Shown here: one piece after another, positions 1 through 9,279 of the stretch | Position numbering within the stretch: the first letter of the stretch is position 1 | Layout: every line of letters starts with the position of its first letter | Source of the DNA: Paenibacillus xylanexedens | Lineage (GTDB): Bacteria > Bacillota > Bacilli > Paenibacillales > Paenibacillaceae | DNA length: 64,000 nt | Direction: 5' to 3' | NCBI RefSeq assembly: GCF_007676705.1 | Contig: NZ_VEBF01000001.1 | Location: 1,984,001 to 2,048,000, forward strand | Translations under genes and position numbers: made by a program | Notes under the pieces: model-generated | Told to the model about the DNA's origin: nothing | Database searches by the model: none | Seen by the model: the letters and a program-made list of their open reading frames with translations, nothing else

Positions 1-1761
1 CATCAAGCCATACGTTTCTCCAAACACAAGCTGAATCCGGCGATGGACATTCATGAGTCCAATACCCCCGCGATGATAGACATTATCCTGATCCCCGCCC
101 GCAAGGCGATTCAGTTCAAGACGGCGGCGCAGCTTCTCCAGCCGTCCCTCGCTCATGCCCATGCCATTATCCTGGACAATGACAAGAAAGCGATCTTGAA
201 TCCGCCTTGCATCGATGCGGATGAAGTGGCCGGGCTCCATGCCCTGCGGAAACGCATGTTGGATCACATTTTCCACAAGCGGCTGAAGTGTCAGTCGAAC
301 CATTTTTTCAAGCAGCAGATCCGGCGCAATAATCACCTCAACCTCGAGTTCCCGATCCATGCGATGTTTCATGATCGAAAGGTAGGCCAGCACATGTTTC
401 AGCTCATTGGCCACCGTAATTTCTTCCAGATTCGTCTGAATGGAATAACGAAGCATATGCGCCATGGATTCCACCATCTGCGTAATTTCTTCCGAATCCT
501 GTACGACTGCGTAACATTTGATCGTCTCCAGTGTGTTATAGAGAAAATGCGGATTGATCTGCAATTGAAGTGCCTGAAATTCCGCACGGTGCCGTTCCAG
601 CGCCTCCTGCTGAAGCTCGATCTCCGACTTCTGGCGGCGCAGTTCCGACTCGTATACACTCTCAATCATGTCCGACAAGCGGCTGACCATCAGATTATAA
701 CTGCGGATCAGCACACCAATTTCATCGCGCCTTTCCTTCATCTCCACCTTGTTCCAGATTCCCTTCTCGGTCTGTCTCATCCCGTTCATCAGCACCCGAA
801 TCGGCTCCACTTGAGATGCTCCAATCCGGTAGGCCACGATAAGTGCAGCGAGCAAAGTTCCTGCGCCAACCCATAGCGTAGCCGAGCGGATCGTCGCAAT
901 CGGCCGTTGTAACTCCGACAGCGGCACGGAAGCGACAAAGCGCCAGCCCGAATACTCAGAAAGCTCAGAAATGAACAGCCGCTTGGTGCCATCCGTATTC
1001 AGCTCCAGTGATCCCGCATCCATATGCATAAGCCTGCTTACGGTACTGGACGGCATGGCTGCCTGTGCCTCTTCCTGTCCGGGTGTGTAGATTACAGTTC
1101 CGTTCTGGTCCATCACATACTGATAGCCGCCCTGACCCAGGTCGAGTTCTCCCCAGATGTTGTCAAGTTCAAGCACATTAACCTCCATCGCCAGTACTCC
1201 GCTTGGCGTATAGGAGGACAATCCCCTGATCCGGCGGCCGATCGTAATCACGTTTGCACTCTGTCCACCGCGAATACTGCGGGTAAGCAGCACCGATTCA
1301 CCGTTTGCAGGCGTTGCGGACAGCAGTTCCTTATATTGTTGCGGCGCGTCGATATCCGGTATACCGGCGGAATTCTGGCTGTCATCGACAACAACGCGCC
1401 CATTTTCTCCAATAATATACAGGAACTTAATCTGCGGATATAACATAAAAACGGGCGGGAACACGTTCCTTTTAATCTGACGGCTGTACTCGTAATAGGC
1501 ATAACTATCCTCCGAATTCATGTCGAGAAAATGCTTGACGCTTCCGTTCGAGAGAATGGAGTAGGTTGCCCGATCATAATTTTGCAAATACAGATCTGTC
1601 TGGTACGCGGTGTTGCGCATCGTCTGGGCAATGTTGCCCGCAAGCTGGTCATTCATCTCCGTAGAGGCATAGGTATAGGTAAACAAGCCAATGGCTGACA
1701 ACGACAGTGTAATCACCACAGCAAAATGAAAGAACAGGCGGATCGACAGGCTGCGCTTCAT
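1..1761 (-). CDS. YesM-type sensor histidine kinase, 3' end beyond window
   Basis: Membrane sensor kinase that should phosphorylate the response regulator encoded just upstream. The reading frame is open from the ATG at 1761 to the left edge (587 codons), so only the extreme C-terminus is missing. An N-terminal membrane segment (about residues 7-30) is followed by a long extracytoplasmic sensor region, a second membrane segment, a HAMP-like linker and the His_kinase domain with the phospho-acceptor motif LQLQINPHFLYNTLE. The ATPase part shows the N-box LQPLVENVIQHAF and the DNGMGM glycine motif. Its ATG overlaps the stop of the preceding regulator by one base (TAATG), implying translational coupling. 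Such kinases in Paenibacillus usually control the neighbouring LplABC-type sugar transporter; the ligand cannot be read from the sequence. Confidence 0.9.
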   Translation of the reverse strand, partial: MKRSLSIRLFFHFAVVITLSLSAIGLFTYTYASTEMNDQLAGNIAQTMRNTAYQTDLYLQNYDRATYSILSNGSVKHFLDMNSEDSYAYYEYSRQIKRNVFPPVFMLYPQIKFLYIIGENGRVVVDDSQNSAGIPDIDAPQQYKELLSATPANGESVLLTRSIRGGQSANVITIGRRIRGLSSYTPSGVLAMEVNVLELDNIWGELDLGQGGYQYVMDQNGTVIYTPGQEEAQAAMPSSTVSRLMHMDAGSLELNTDGTKRLFISELSEYSGWRFVASVPLSELQRPIATIRSATLWVGAGTLLAALIVAYRIGASQVEPIRVLMNGMRQTEKGIWNKVEMKERRDEIGVLIRSYNLMVSRLSDMIESVYESELRRQKSEIELQQEALERHRAEFQALQLQINPHFLYNTLETIKCYAVVQDSEEITQMVESMAHMLRYSIQTNLEEITVANELKHVLAYLSIMKHRMDRELEVEVIIAPDLLLEKMVRLTLQPLVENVIQHAFPQGMEPGHFIRIDARRIQDRFLVIVQDNGMGMSEGRLEKLRRRLELNRLAGGDQDNVYHRGGIGLMNVHRRIQLVFGETYGLM

Positions 1762-2804
1762 TATTCAATGCCTAACCGATTGCGGTACTCGGACGGTGTC
1801 AGTCCGGTGATTTTCTTGAACGTCTTCGTAAAATGGGGATGATCCGCATACCCCACCTCGTAGGAGATATCCGTAATCCGGTTTCCCGGCTGTTCCAGCA
1901 TTCGCTTGGCCAGTTCCATTTTGCTGCGTATCCGGTATTGAATAAAGGTCTGACCTGTCGTCTGCTTGAACAGTTGGCTGAAATAGGACGGGTTAAGCCC
2001 CAGTTTGGCAGCGATCTCGTCCAGTGACACTTCGCGGCGCAAATGCTCCTCCAAATAGGCTTTTGCTTCTTCTACCGGATGCTTCCGCTTGCCGCTGCGC
2101 CGCTCCTTGATCCTATTCATCAACAAGTCGACGGCACTGACCAGGGCATCGAAACACCCCTCAGGGGAAGCGCTTACAACTGTGTCGTGAGACAGATTCA
2201 CCATTCCGTTGCCACGTGCATTCATTCGGACCACAATCAGTTCCAGCAATTCCTGAAAAAGCTCTGCGGTCTGCTCAGGCATCAGGGAAAACGCCGGATA
2301 CCTTCTTAACCATGCTTCCATCAGTTCCGCCACATCAGACTGTCTTAGCTCCCATATGGCATCTTCCAGACGCATAGCCCAATCATTCAGCTCCCTCACG
2401 GGTACAAGCGATACGGTAGGCTTGTCATCATCCGATGCCCGCAATTTAAGAAGAAGCTCATGAAGCTCCTGGCGCCCTACAGGCTTCAACAGATAACGCT
2501 TTACACCATAATCCATACAGGCTCTTGCGTATTCAAAGTCTGAATAACCCGAGACAACAATAATGCGGATTGCACTGCCTTGCTCGGATAAGCGTCGGCA
2601 CAATTCGATGCCGTCCATCGTTGGCATGCGAATATCCGTAAACAGGATGTGCGGCTGAAATGCCTCCACCACCTGAAGGGCCTCTTCCCCATGCGCAGCC
2701 TGCCGGATCTCGCAGTCCAACAGTCCCGCTTGCTCAATCATTTTCGCCAGACCCATCCGAATCATCGGTTCATCATCCGTAATCAAGATTCTGAACATCG
2801 CCAT
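1761..2804 (-). CDS. AraC-type response regulator (YesN-like)
   Basis: Cytoplasmic transcription regulator of 347 residues, partner of the adjacent kinase. The N-terminal receiver domain has the acidic pair in ILITDDEPMIR and the phospho-acceptor Asp57 in LFTDIRMPTMDG. A linker of about 110 residues follows. The C-terminal 100 residues form a double helix-turn-helix AraC domain (LDEIAAKLGLNPSYFSQLFK and then DISYEVGYADHPHFTKTFKK). It lies 35 bp after the LplC-type permease gene, in the same operon. Translation could begin at 2804 or at the internal ATG at 2798. By analogy with the family it probably activates the transporter operon it sits in. Confidence 0.93.
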   Translation of the reverse strand: MAMFRILITDDEPMIRMGLAKMIEQAGLLDCEIRQAAHGEEALQVVEAFQPHILFTDIRMPTMDGIELCRRLSEQGSAIRIIVVSGYSDFEYARACMDYGVKRYLLKPVGRQELHELLLKLRASDDDKPTVSLVPVRELNDWAMRLEDAIWELRQSDVAELMEAWLRRYPAFSLMPEQTAELFQELLELIVVRMNARGNGMVNLSHDTVVSASPEGCFDALVSAVDLLMNRIKERRSGKRKHPVEEAKAYLEEHLRREVSLDEIAAKLGLNPSYFSQLFKQTTGQTFIQYRIRSKMELAKRMLEQPGNRITDISYEVGYADHPHFTKTFKKITGLTPSEYRNRLGIE

Positions 2805-2839
2805 CCCCCGTTTCCGTCAGATCTGTGTGCTTCTTGTAC

Positions 2840-3718
2840 TTAAGATTTGACGGAACCAACCATGATTCCTTTTACAAAATGCCGTTGCAGGAAAGGGTAA
2901 ATGATAATGATCGGTAAAGTGGCGATGATGATGGTCGCCATTTTGATGCCTTCCGGCGAGGTGTGTGCAAGGGTGCTGTAGACGGCGGAACCGGGATCGA
3001 CGGAAATATCGTCGCTCTCAAACAGCTTCTTGAGCGTCACCTGGATCGGCCACCAGGCCGGATCATTCAGATAATAGAGCGCAGTGGAATAAGCGTTCCA
3101 GTGCCCCACCGCATAGAAAATGCCGAGTGATGCCATAGCCGGTTTGGACAGCGGGATGACGATCCGCCAGATGATGCCGAATTCCCCGCAGCCATCGATG
3201 CGGGCGGCGTCAATCAATTCACCCGGCAGCTGTGCGAAGAACGAGCGCATGACGAAAAAGTTAAATGCGTTAATGGCTCCCGGAACAATTAGAACCAGCG
3301 GATTGTTTACGAGATGAAGCTCCTTCATCAAGATAAAGTTCGGAATCAAGGGTGCCGAGAATACGACGGTCACAAGGACAAACATGACGACCAGGGAACG
3401 CCCTTTGTACTCTGGACGGGAAACCGGATAAGCCAGCGATGCCGTTGCGGCGAGATTGACCAACGTGCCGAACAGCGTCACGCCAACCGATACTGCGAAT
3501 GCCCGCCAGAATGCTGCATCTCCGAATACATATTCATAGTTGATCCAGGTAAAAGCAACGGGCCAGAAGCTGACCTTACCGCCCATTATCGCTTCCGAGC
3601 TGCTGAGCGATTGGGCCAGGACATTAATGAATGGCAGAATCATCGTCAACGAAAGCAGCGTAAGAAACACGAGATTTCCAATGCGGAATATACGGTAGCG
3701 GACACTGGGGGTACGCAT
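2840..3718 (-). CDS. Carbohydrate ABC transporter permease, LplC/YtcP type
   Basis: Integral membrane permease of 292 residues with about six hydrophobic segments. It carries the binding-protein-dependent permease (EAA) loop EFGIIWRIVIPLSKPAMAS, which contacts the ATPase. The C-terminus PFLQRHFVKGIMVGSVKS is typical of the YtcP/LplC subfamily that imports oligosaccharides. It follows the LplB-type permease with an 11-bp gap, so the two should form the heterodimeric channel. No ATPase gene lies in the operon; such systems commonly use a shared MsmX-type ATPase encoded elsewhere. The closest relative in the window is the permease at 62249-63118. Confidence 0.93.
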   Translation of the reverse strand: MRTPSVRYRIFRIGNLVFLTLLSLTMILPFINVLAQSLSSSEAIMGGKVSFWPVAFTWINYEYVFGDAAFWRAFAVSVGVTLFGTLVNLAATASLAYPVSRPEYKGRSLVVMFVLVTVVFSAPLIPNFILMKELHLVNNPLVLIVPGAINAFNFFVMRSFFAQLPGELIDAARIDGCGEFGIIWRIVIPLSKPAMASLGIFYAVGHWNAYSTALYYLNDPAWWPIQVTLKKLFESDDISVDPGSAVYSTLAHTSPEGIKMATIIIATLPIIIIYPFLQRHFVKGIMVGSVKS

Positions 3719-3729
3719 GATCTCGCCTC

Positions 3730-4710
3730 CTAATACAGGCTTTCGCCGGTTGTTTTTTTGCTGATAAAATTACCGAGTACAATCAGTGCCAATCCGACTA
3801 CAGACTTGAACAACCCGATGGCCGTTGTATAGCTGTACTGCTGCGAGAGCAGCCCGGCTTTGTAAATATACGTATCCAGGATTTCACCAGAATCCAGATT
3901 GAGCGGATTCAGGAATACAAACACACGCTCAAAGCCCAGATCCAGAAACTTCCCGATGTGCAGCAGCAGCAGGATCATAATCGTTGGCAGCAATGATGGC
4001 AGCGTGATCGACCATATTTGCTTCAGACGCCCGGCTCCATCCACCTCTGCCGCTTCATACAGATCGGGATTGATGCCCGCAATAGCAGCCAGAAAAATGA
4101 TTGTGCCGTATCCGGAGTCGCGCCAGATCCCGGAACCAATCAAAATGGAACGAATATACGAGTCTTCTCCAAGGAAGTAGATCGGCTGCATCCCCAAAAA
4201 TCCGAGCGCCTTGTTCACCACCCCGGCATCCATCGAGAAAATGCCCATGAAGATACCACTAATGACGACCCAGGACAAAAAGTGAGGCATGTATACGATC
4301 GTTTGCAGCATTCGCTTGAACACAATCATCCGCACTTCATTTAGCAGAATCGCCAGCACGATTGGTACCGGGAATGCAATCACCAGATCATATAGTCCGA
4401 GCAGAAGGGTGTTATTGAGAATTCGCAAAAAATCATAATGGCTGAACATCTTCTGGAAATGCTCCAGACCTACCCAATCACTTCCGGTGATGCCTTTAAA
4501 AATGTTGTAGTTCTGAAAAGCAATGACTGAACCGAACAGGGGCACGTACTTGAAGAGGAAAAAATACAGTATGCCCGGTACCGAGAGCAGATAAAGTATC
4601 CGGTATCGCCATAAGTAACGCCCCGCATCCCCGAGCCGAGCGCTCAGGCTGGACGAGTGGTGCACTTCGGTTGAGCTCCGGCTTGACGGAACGATGTCCG
4701 CGGGCTTCAC
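3730..4710 (-). CDS. Carbohydrate ABC transporter permease, LplB type
   Basis: Partner permease of 326 residues. It has a hydrophilic N-terminus of about 35 residues, six hydrophobic segments, and the LplB signature FKYVPLFGSVIAFQNYNIFKG near the start. The EAA loop is seen around YEAAEVDGAGRLKQIWSITL. The start is GTG at 4710, preceded by GGGAGGGG at good spacing. This GTG overlaps the tautomerase stop in a GTGA arrangement, so translation of the two is likely coupled. The solute-binding protein gene normally found with such permeases is absent from this operon within the window. Confidence 0.93.
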   Translation of the reverse strand: MKPADIVPSSRSSTEVHHSSSLSARLGDAGRYLWRYRILYLLSVPGILYFFLFKYVPLFGSVIAFQNYNIFKGITGSDWVGLEHFQKMFSHYDFLRILNNTLLLGLYDLVIAFPVPIVLAILLNEVRMIVFKRMLQTIVYMPHFLSWVVISGIFMGIFSMDAGVVNKALGFLGMQPIYFLGEDSYIRSILIGSGIWRDSGYGTIIFLAAIAGINPDLYEAAEVDGAGRLKQIWSITLPSLLPTIMILLLLHIGKFLDLGFERVFVFLNPLNLDSGEILDTYIYKAGLLSQQYSYTTAIGLFKSVVGLALIVLGNFISKKTTGESLY

Positions 4711-4916
4711 GTCTTCTCCCCTCCCTGCTTCTGTGATTGCATGATTCTCAAATTATCAGGAACGTTCTCGTCCCATGGGATCTCATTGAAGGAAACGGAA
4801 ATGTACTCCGGCTCACGGTCGATAATACGCGAGAGCTCGCGCGTGAACACCTCCACTATCTCCTGCTTTTGCTCATCCGTCCTGCCTTCATACAGCCTGA
4901 TCGTAATTTCTGGCAT
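4707..4916 (-). CDS. 4-oxalocrotonate tautomerase-like protein
   Basis: A 69-residue protein of the tautomerase superfamily. It begins MPEITIRLYEGRT, so removal of Met leaves the catalytic N-terminal Pro1 of 4-oxalocrotonate tautomerases. The remainder fits the beta-alpha-beta fold, with a helix (DEQKQEIVEVFTRELSR) and the strand ISVSFNEIPWDEN. Family members isomerise 2-hydroxymuconate-like enols or have dehalogenase or decarboxylase activity; the substrate here is unknown. It is the first gene of the sugar-transport operon and overlaps the LplB-type permease start, an unusual partnership. A GGGAG site precedes the ATG, and a cre-like element lies about 28 bp upstream. Confidence 0.82.
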   Translation of the reverse strand: MPEITIRLYEGRTDEQKQEIVEVFTRELSRIIDREPEYISVSFNEIPWDENVPDNLRIMQSQKQGGEKT

Positions 4917-5449
4917 CCGAGTTAAGCTCCCTTCACCACATAATGTAAACGCTTTAACGTCTTTATCTTATCCTTCCCTCTGAAGGGTAACAATGGACTG
5001 TCTTTTCGTTCACTTGTGTTTTCTTTAGGTCGAAATAGGGGCTTGAAGATATACAGCAATTCCTTGCATGGATAAGCTGGCCTGTCATCCGTTTCGCTGG
5101 AGTAAGCTATTGCACCAATAAACGAGATAATGAAGGAAAAACGAAAAACCAGCCCAAGGAACCGGTACCTAAGAACCATTTTTGGTTGTAAAGCTAACAT
5201 TAATATGACTTTATAACGATATATTTTAGGAAGTAACTTACCTGGATTTCCTATGCGTGAAGTAGAAAAACCTTTGTAGAACCATGAAGAAGGATCATGA
5301 ATCGGAGATATGCCATTCGCAAAAATAGGAGAACCCAACATTTTAGAAACAGAACGATTTCTATTAACCACCATATTGACGTTAGATTACATAGTGTACA
5401 CAACGTCCAGGTCAAGTACATTTTCATAATTTAGAAGGAGTGAACAACC
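4917..5449. other. 533-bp non-coding gap between divergent transcription units
   Basis: No convincing gene is seen. The stretch holds the promoter or leader of the tautomerase-permease operon (leftward) and the ribosome binding site GAAGGAG of the chemotaxis gene (rightward). A minus-strand open frame of 150 codons (4922-5374) fills most of it, but it has no clear Shine-Dalgarno site and a patchy composition. I treat it as unproven. A cre-like box lies at 4944-4957. Confidence 0.5.
4944..4957 (-). promoter_or_regulatory. Candidate cre (CcpA) site upstream of tautomerase/sugar permease operon
   Basis: On the minus strand the bases read TTAAAGCGTTTACA, differing at one position from the Bacillus-type cre TGAAAGCGTTTACA. 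It ends about 28 bp before the tautomerase ATG. If transcription starts further upstream this would act as a roadblock. The match is seen directly; CcpA binding is inferred. Confidence 0.5.
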
Positions 5450-7213
5450 TTGTTTAATAAGCTTCGCTGGAGTACCATGCCTTTCTTTGTTAAAAATCTG
5501 GTGATCTCGTTCGGTAGCATCACCTTGATTGGTATTATCCTGATTACCGCGGCTTACCAGCTGCAAAAGAACATTCTGGTAGAACAGTTGCATGACCAAG
5601 CCACTGTCATCACCCAGAAATCATATAACGATCTGGACATCGCCAAAGTCGCCCAAGCCGCCAGTGAAAAAAGCTACGCCGGTCCTGTACAGCAGGAAAT
5701 GAAGGCTTATCTCGATTCCATCCATGAGTTCTATCCAAACATCGCGCAAGCGTACATTTTCGGTTCAGAACTGGAGCAAGGAAACGGAACGTCCATCATC
5801 GCGATTCCAACGAACTTGTTGGAGCCATTCGAGCAAGACAATCTGCTCGCAGGTGCCATGTACTCGCTGCCCGAGAATAACGTTGTAGTGCTGGAACAGA
5901 TGAAGAAGGACGGAAAGCCGGCCTTCAGTGATTTCTATACCGATGACTACGGAACTTGGACTACACTAATCTATCCGATTAATAACGCAGATGGCTCCAT
6001 GTACGCTGCTCTTTTCTTCGATGTCGATGCAAGTGCGGTTCCAAAAGGACTAAATGAATTACTTACGTACGGATTGATGTTCCTTGTCGGTTTCCTGATC
6101 CTGTTCATGGTGTTGCAATTCATTTTGCTAAAAAGAACGTTGCTGCCGATTCGCAACCTGATGAAGGGAATCGAGGAAGTCAGCACAGGCAATCTGGATG
6201 TCACCATTGATACAGGACGAGATGATCTGGGTGTCATTAACGATAAGTTCAATGCCATGATTCATCGTTTCAATACAACCATCTACAAAGTACAGAATAC
6301 TTCTCATCACCTCTCGGAATCTTCCAAACAACTACTGGGCATTTCCGAGAAAAATAATGTGAACATTCAATCCATCAGCCACAACATCCGGGAAATATCC
6401 ACCGGACTGATATCACAGGACAAAGCCACTGTGGAGAATGCACGCGCCATGACAGAGATGTCAACGGTAGTGCAGACGATCGCCAGCAGTTCAGCTGATG
6501 TGGCAGACGAAGCCCTCAGCATGGAGCAGCGCTCAAGTACGGGTAATGTGGTAATGCAGCAAGTTATTGAGCAGATGCGCCTGATCTCCGGTGCGGTGCA
6601 AAATACATCAAACTCCATCCAGTCTTTGGAGAATAACTCGAACCAGATTAGCAACATTGTCAATCTGATCACGGAGATTGCCGGACAAACCAACTTGCTG
6701 GCGCTCAACGCTTCGATCGAGGCCGCCCGTGCAGGTGAAGAAGGAAGAGGTTTTGCCGTGGTTGCAGGCGAGGTACGTAACCTGGCAGAGCAATCTCAGG
6801 AATCAGCGAAGCAAATTCGACAGTTAATTGAGGAAATTCAGCGGGATATCATCCAGTCTTCCGAGGCGATGCAGCTAGGTTCCAAGGAAGTAACCAAAGG
6901 CTTGGAAGTTACGCAAGAGACTGGCGTATTCTTCGAAAACATTCTGAATGCTACGAACAAAGTTGCAAACCAGATTCAGGATATCTCCAGCTCTACTGAA
7001 GAGATCTCTGCAAGCACCCAAGAAATGTCTGCCACGGCCGATGAGCTCTCTGCCAATGTCAGCAAGGCAGCCAACAGCAGCAAACAAATTGAGCAATCAA
7101 TTGAAGAGCAGGAAGCCTCCATGGCAGCCATTGTAAGTGCCTCTGACGAGCTCTCGGTTGTATCCGAACAACTGCAAGAACTGATTTCGTTCTTTAAAGT
7201 ACGAGCAGAATAG
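5450..7213 (+). CDS. Methyl-accepting chemotaxis protein
   Basis: Transmembrane chemoreceptor of 587 residues. Transmembrane helix 1 spans about residues 13-36. An extracytoplasmic sensor of roughly 165 residues follows, then transmembrane helix 2 at about 205-227, HAMP at about 228-280, and a long coiled-coil signalling domain. The highly conserved hairpin tip, which contacts CheA/CheW, is visible near residues 410-448 ([20 protein letters not shown], then [16 protein letters not shown]). The start is TTG at 5450, preceded by AGAAGGAG at 9 bp. The gene is monocistronic, closed by the hairpin at 7250-7297. The ligand is unknown. Confidence 0.96.
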   Translation: MFNKLRWSTMPFFVKNLVISFGSITLIGIILITAAYQLQKNILVEQLHDQATVITQKSYNDLDIAKVAQAASEKSYAGPVQQEMKAYLDSIHEFYPNIAQAYIFGSELEQGNGTSIIAIPTNLLEPFEQDNLLAGAMYSLPENNVVVLEQMKKDGKPAFSDFYTDDYGTWTTLIYPINNADGSMYAALFFDVDASAVPKGLNELLTYGLMFLVGFLILFMVLQFILLKRTLLPIRNLMKGIEEVSTGNLDVTIDTGRDDLGVINDKFNAMIHRFNTTIYKVQNTSHHLSESSKQLLGISEKNNVNIQSISHNIREISTGLISQDKATVENARAMTEMSTVVQTIASSSADVADEALSMEQRSSTGNVVMQQVIEQMRLISGAVQNTSNSIQSLENNSNQISNIVNLITEIAGQTNLLALNASIEAARAGEEGRGFAVVAGEVRNLAEQSQESAKQIRQLIEEIQRDIIQSSEAMQLGSKEVTKGLEVTQETGVFFENILNATNKVANQIQDISSSTEEISASTQEMSATADELSANVSKAANSSKQIEQSIEEQEASMAAIVSASDELSVVSEQLQELISFFKVRAE

Positions 7214-7249
7214 AATTAATAGGACACAGATAAAAGTCATAGATACATT

Positions 7250-7297
7250 AAAAAACCAAGGCTCATGAGTAACTGAACTCAAAGCCTTGGTTTTTTT
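7250..7297. terminator. Bidirectional intrinsic terminator
   Basis: A perfect 11-bp stem AAACCAAGGCT (7253-7263) pairs with AGCCTTGGTTT (7283-7293), with an inner TGAGT/ACTCA stem. It is flanked by an A run on the left and seven Ts on the right, so it can serve the chemoreceptor gene and the convergent lipoprotein gene. Confidence 0.9.
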
Positions 7298-7332
7298 GTT
7301 GTTACCAGAGTAAGTTCTGTACTTTCCCGGTA

Positions 7333-7848
7333 TCATTTAAATGACAGTATTTCTTCTGCATTTATCGTCATCTTCTTCTCGTCACTGTAGCCGGAATGTT
7401 CGGATCGAAATCCGGCATTAAGAACAAGATCGACCTCACCATTCGATATATATTGAACCTGCTCTGGTGTGAGTGTTATTTCAAATTCTTCCGAATACCA
7501 ACGATCTTTCGTTAATTCTGTTACCAATTCTTCACTGGTGCTCGACCTCGGCGGGAGAATCGTCTTTCCATTCATTTGCAGATTTATATCAAACACTTCT
7601 TTGGAATGATATATCTCATTGATGGCATCTTGGCCTATATATTTTATTCCCGGTTGAAATGTTAAGGTAGGTTCGCCTTGTTGTTGGACGATTAACTGAA
7701 GTTCATATTCACCCAGTTGTCTGGTTGCCGTCATCGTCTGTCCTTCTCTTTGAATTTGGTCTGGTGCTGTATCGTTGCTTTCCAGTGAGGCATCTGAACA
7801 ACCGAGTAGGACAAGACACATCATAAGGATATAGGAGAAATGTTTCAA
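7333..7848 (-). CDS. Lipoprotein of unknown function
   Basis: Predicted secreted lipoprotein of 171 residues. The start is taken as TTG at 7848 because AAAGGAGGT sits 6 bp before it; the longer frame to 7917 would place this ribosome binding site inside the gene. From that start the N-terminus is LKHFSYILMMCLVLLGC, a textbook type II signal peptide with Cys17 as the lipid anchor. The remaining part is hydrophilic and probably beta-rich, without a domain I recognise. It is transcribed toward the bidirectional terminator, and may share a transcript with the small membrane protein upstream (7953-8315). Confidence 0.75.
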   Translation of the reverse strand: MKHFSYILMMCLVLLGCSDASLESNDTAPDQIQREGQTMTATRQLGEYELQLIVQQQGEPTLTFQPGIKYIGQDAINEIYHSKEVFDINLQMNGKTILPPRSSTSEELVTELTKDRWYSEEFEITLTPEQVQYISNGEVDLVLNAGFRSEHSGYSDEKKMTINAEEILSFK

Positions 7849-7952
7849 GGTTAGACCTCCTTTCATTCTGATTAAGAATTTGGCTCTTAGATTTTGGACG
7901 TAGAATCGTACCAACAAGTTACATTGTTCAGAAAATATAGAAAATTCTTCCC

Positions 7953-8315
7953 TTAAGAGAAAGCATATCTAAACAGCCCATAGTATAAAGGTCCAATCCC
8001 GATAACTAATGTTATCAACATCAAAACTCTCCTCATCATAATCGGTAATCCACCCAAAATTTCTATCCCTTCGTAATCCTTTAAAAGCATCGCGAATAAT
8101 AAATCCCATAACAAAGCTGCCACGGTAATAAATTTCCACACAGCAGGATTTAGAATAGCCGTTTCCGTAACATATCCTAGCAGCCCTATCCATGTAATGA
8201 CGGATACGACAAAATCTATTTTGCTAAGTTTTGACTCGTACATCCCTTTTAAAAAATACGAGAGTGATGCTGTGCCCAGCAACCCAAGATAGATCGTCCA
8301 TAAAACGTGTTCCAT
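7953..8315 (-). CDS. Small membrane protein, four predicted TM helices
   Basis: A 120-residue hydrophobic protein with about four membrane segments (near residues 5-22, 33-52, 58-78 and 92-114). I do not recognise the family. Its stop lies 105 bp before the lipoprotein start on the same strand. The sequence looks genuinely coding, with charged residues confined to the loops. It diverges from the TetR-YhgE unit across a 311-bp gap. Confidence 0.6.
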   Translation of the reverse strand: MEHVLWTIYLGLLGTASLSYFLKGMYESKLSKIDFVVSVITWIGLLGYVTETAILNPAVWKFITVAALLWDLLFAMLLKDYEGIEILGGLPIMMRRVLMLITLVIGIGPLYYGLFRYAFS

Positions 8316-8626
8316 ACATATTCCTCATTCTTTGTTGAATTTTATAATTCACTGTTTCTTCGCTACCCCTTTGCTATTATAGCTATTCAACTCTGTAACT
8401 GATATATTTAAACACTTTTCCATATTATAGTAAATTCTCATCCGTACTTTTTTTACTCATTTATTGTTTTGATTTCTAAGCCCCATCCGTTTATGACAAT
8501 GATCACATCCACCTCCCCTCCTCAAGTGCTACAGTTATCAACGACCGACTGACCGTAATGGTAAATCGGTCACCAAAGAGTTTACCCTACTATTAGTCTT
8601 TCAACCTACAAGGAGGTGTATATGTC
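8316..8626. promoter_or_regulatory. Divergent promoter region with TetR-type operator (8550-8572)
   Basis: The gap contains the inverted repeat TGACCG (8550-8555) - 11 bp - CGGTCA (8567-8572), with an additional CGACCGAC half-site just upstream. This resembles TetR-family operators built on TGACC/GGTCA. A possible -10 TACTAT lies downstream at about 8588, so the operator would cover the -35 area of the TetR gene. The left 200 bp are AT-rich and hold nothing else I can name. Confidence 0.6.
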
Positions 8627-9205
8627 ATGAAAACGATAGATCGAAGGCAACAAGTGATGGACTCTGCCGAGAAATCCTTTGCCCTGTTTGGCTACAAAGC
8701 CACAACGATGGAGCAGGTTGCGAGACTTGCCAATGTAGGCAAGGGAACGATCTATACCTTTTTCGAGAATAAAGAAGAATTATTCAGTGAGATTTTGCGT
8801 TCGATCATTGAGGATATGAGACAGATTACGGAGCAGACAGTGAAGGAAGAGAACTCCTTTCTGGATAACGTGCATATGAGCATGGATTCTTTACTGGAGT
8901 ACCGGGAGGAACATGAGCTGTTAATCAAGCTCTTTCAGGAGGTCAACGAGTTCGGCACGCCGCAGGCCAAGGAAGGTTTGCAGAAAGTGGAGACAGCCAT
9001 TCTCGAATATTTGGAGCGTCAAGTGAGCCGTGCCATGGAGCTAGAGCAGATTCGCAGGGATGATCCCAAGTTGGTTTCTTTTGTCCTGCTGAAGCTGTAT
9101 GTCACCTTAACCTCGGATTGGAACAAAGCGCATCCTACACTGCACAAAGATCAGATCAAGGATTTTGTGGGCCTCTTTCTCAAGAATGGCTTATCCCCCA
9201 CGTAG
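8627..9205 (+). CDS. TetR/AcrR family transcriptional regulator (YhgD-like)
   Basis: Cytoplasmic repressor of 192 residues. The N-terminal helix-turn-helix is clear: FALFGYKATTMEQVARLANV, then GKGTIYTFFENKEELFSEIL. The C-terminal helical domain for ligand and dimerisation has no recognisable subfamily motif. It is preceded by AAGGAGG and lies 74 bp before a yhgE-like gene on the same strand. B. subtilis has the same gene order (yhgD-yhgE), so it most probably represses itself and the membrane protein through the inverted repeat at 8550-8572. Confidence 0.92.
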   Translation: MKTIDRRQQVMDSAEKSFALFGYKATTMEQVARLANVGKGTIYTFFENKEELFSEILRSIIEDMRQITEQTVKEENSFLDNVHMSMDSLLEYREEHELLIKLFQEVNEFGTPQAKEGLQKVETAILEYLERQVSRAMELEQIRRDDPKLVSFVLLKLYVTLTSDWNKAHPTLHKDQIKDFVGLFLKNGLSPT

Positions 9206-9279
9206 AGAAAGGCATGCCACTAGATTCAAAACATAATAGAGATAGAACAAACGGATTAGCGTAAGGATAGGGAGAGAAC

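Noticed and set aside
43-876. 277-codon plus-strand frame at the left edge
   Set aside because: Antisense to the kinase gene, whose motifs (NPHFLYNTLE, N-box) are unmistakable on the minus strand.
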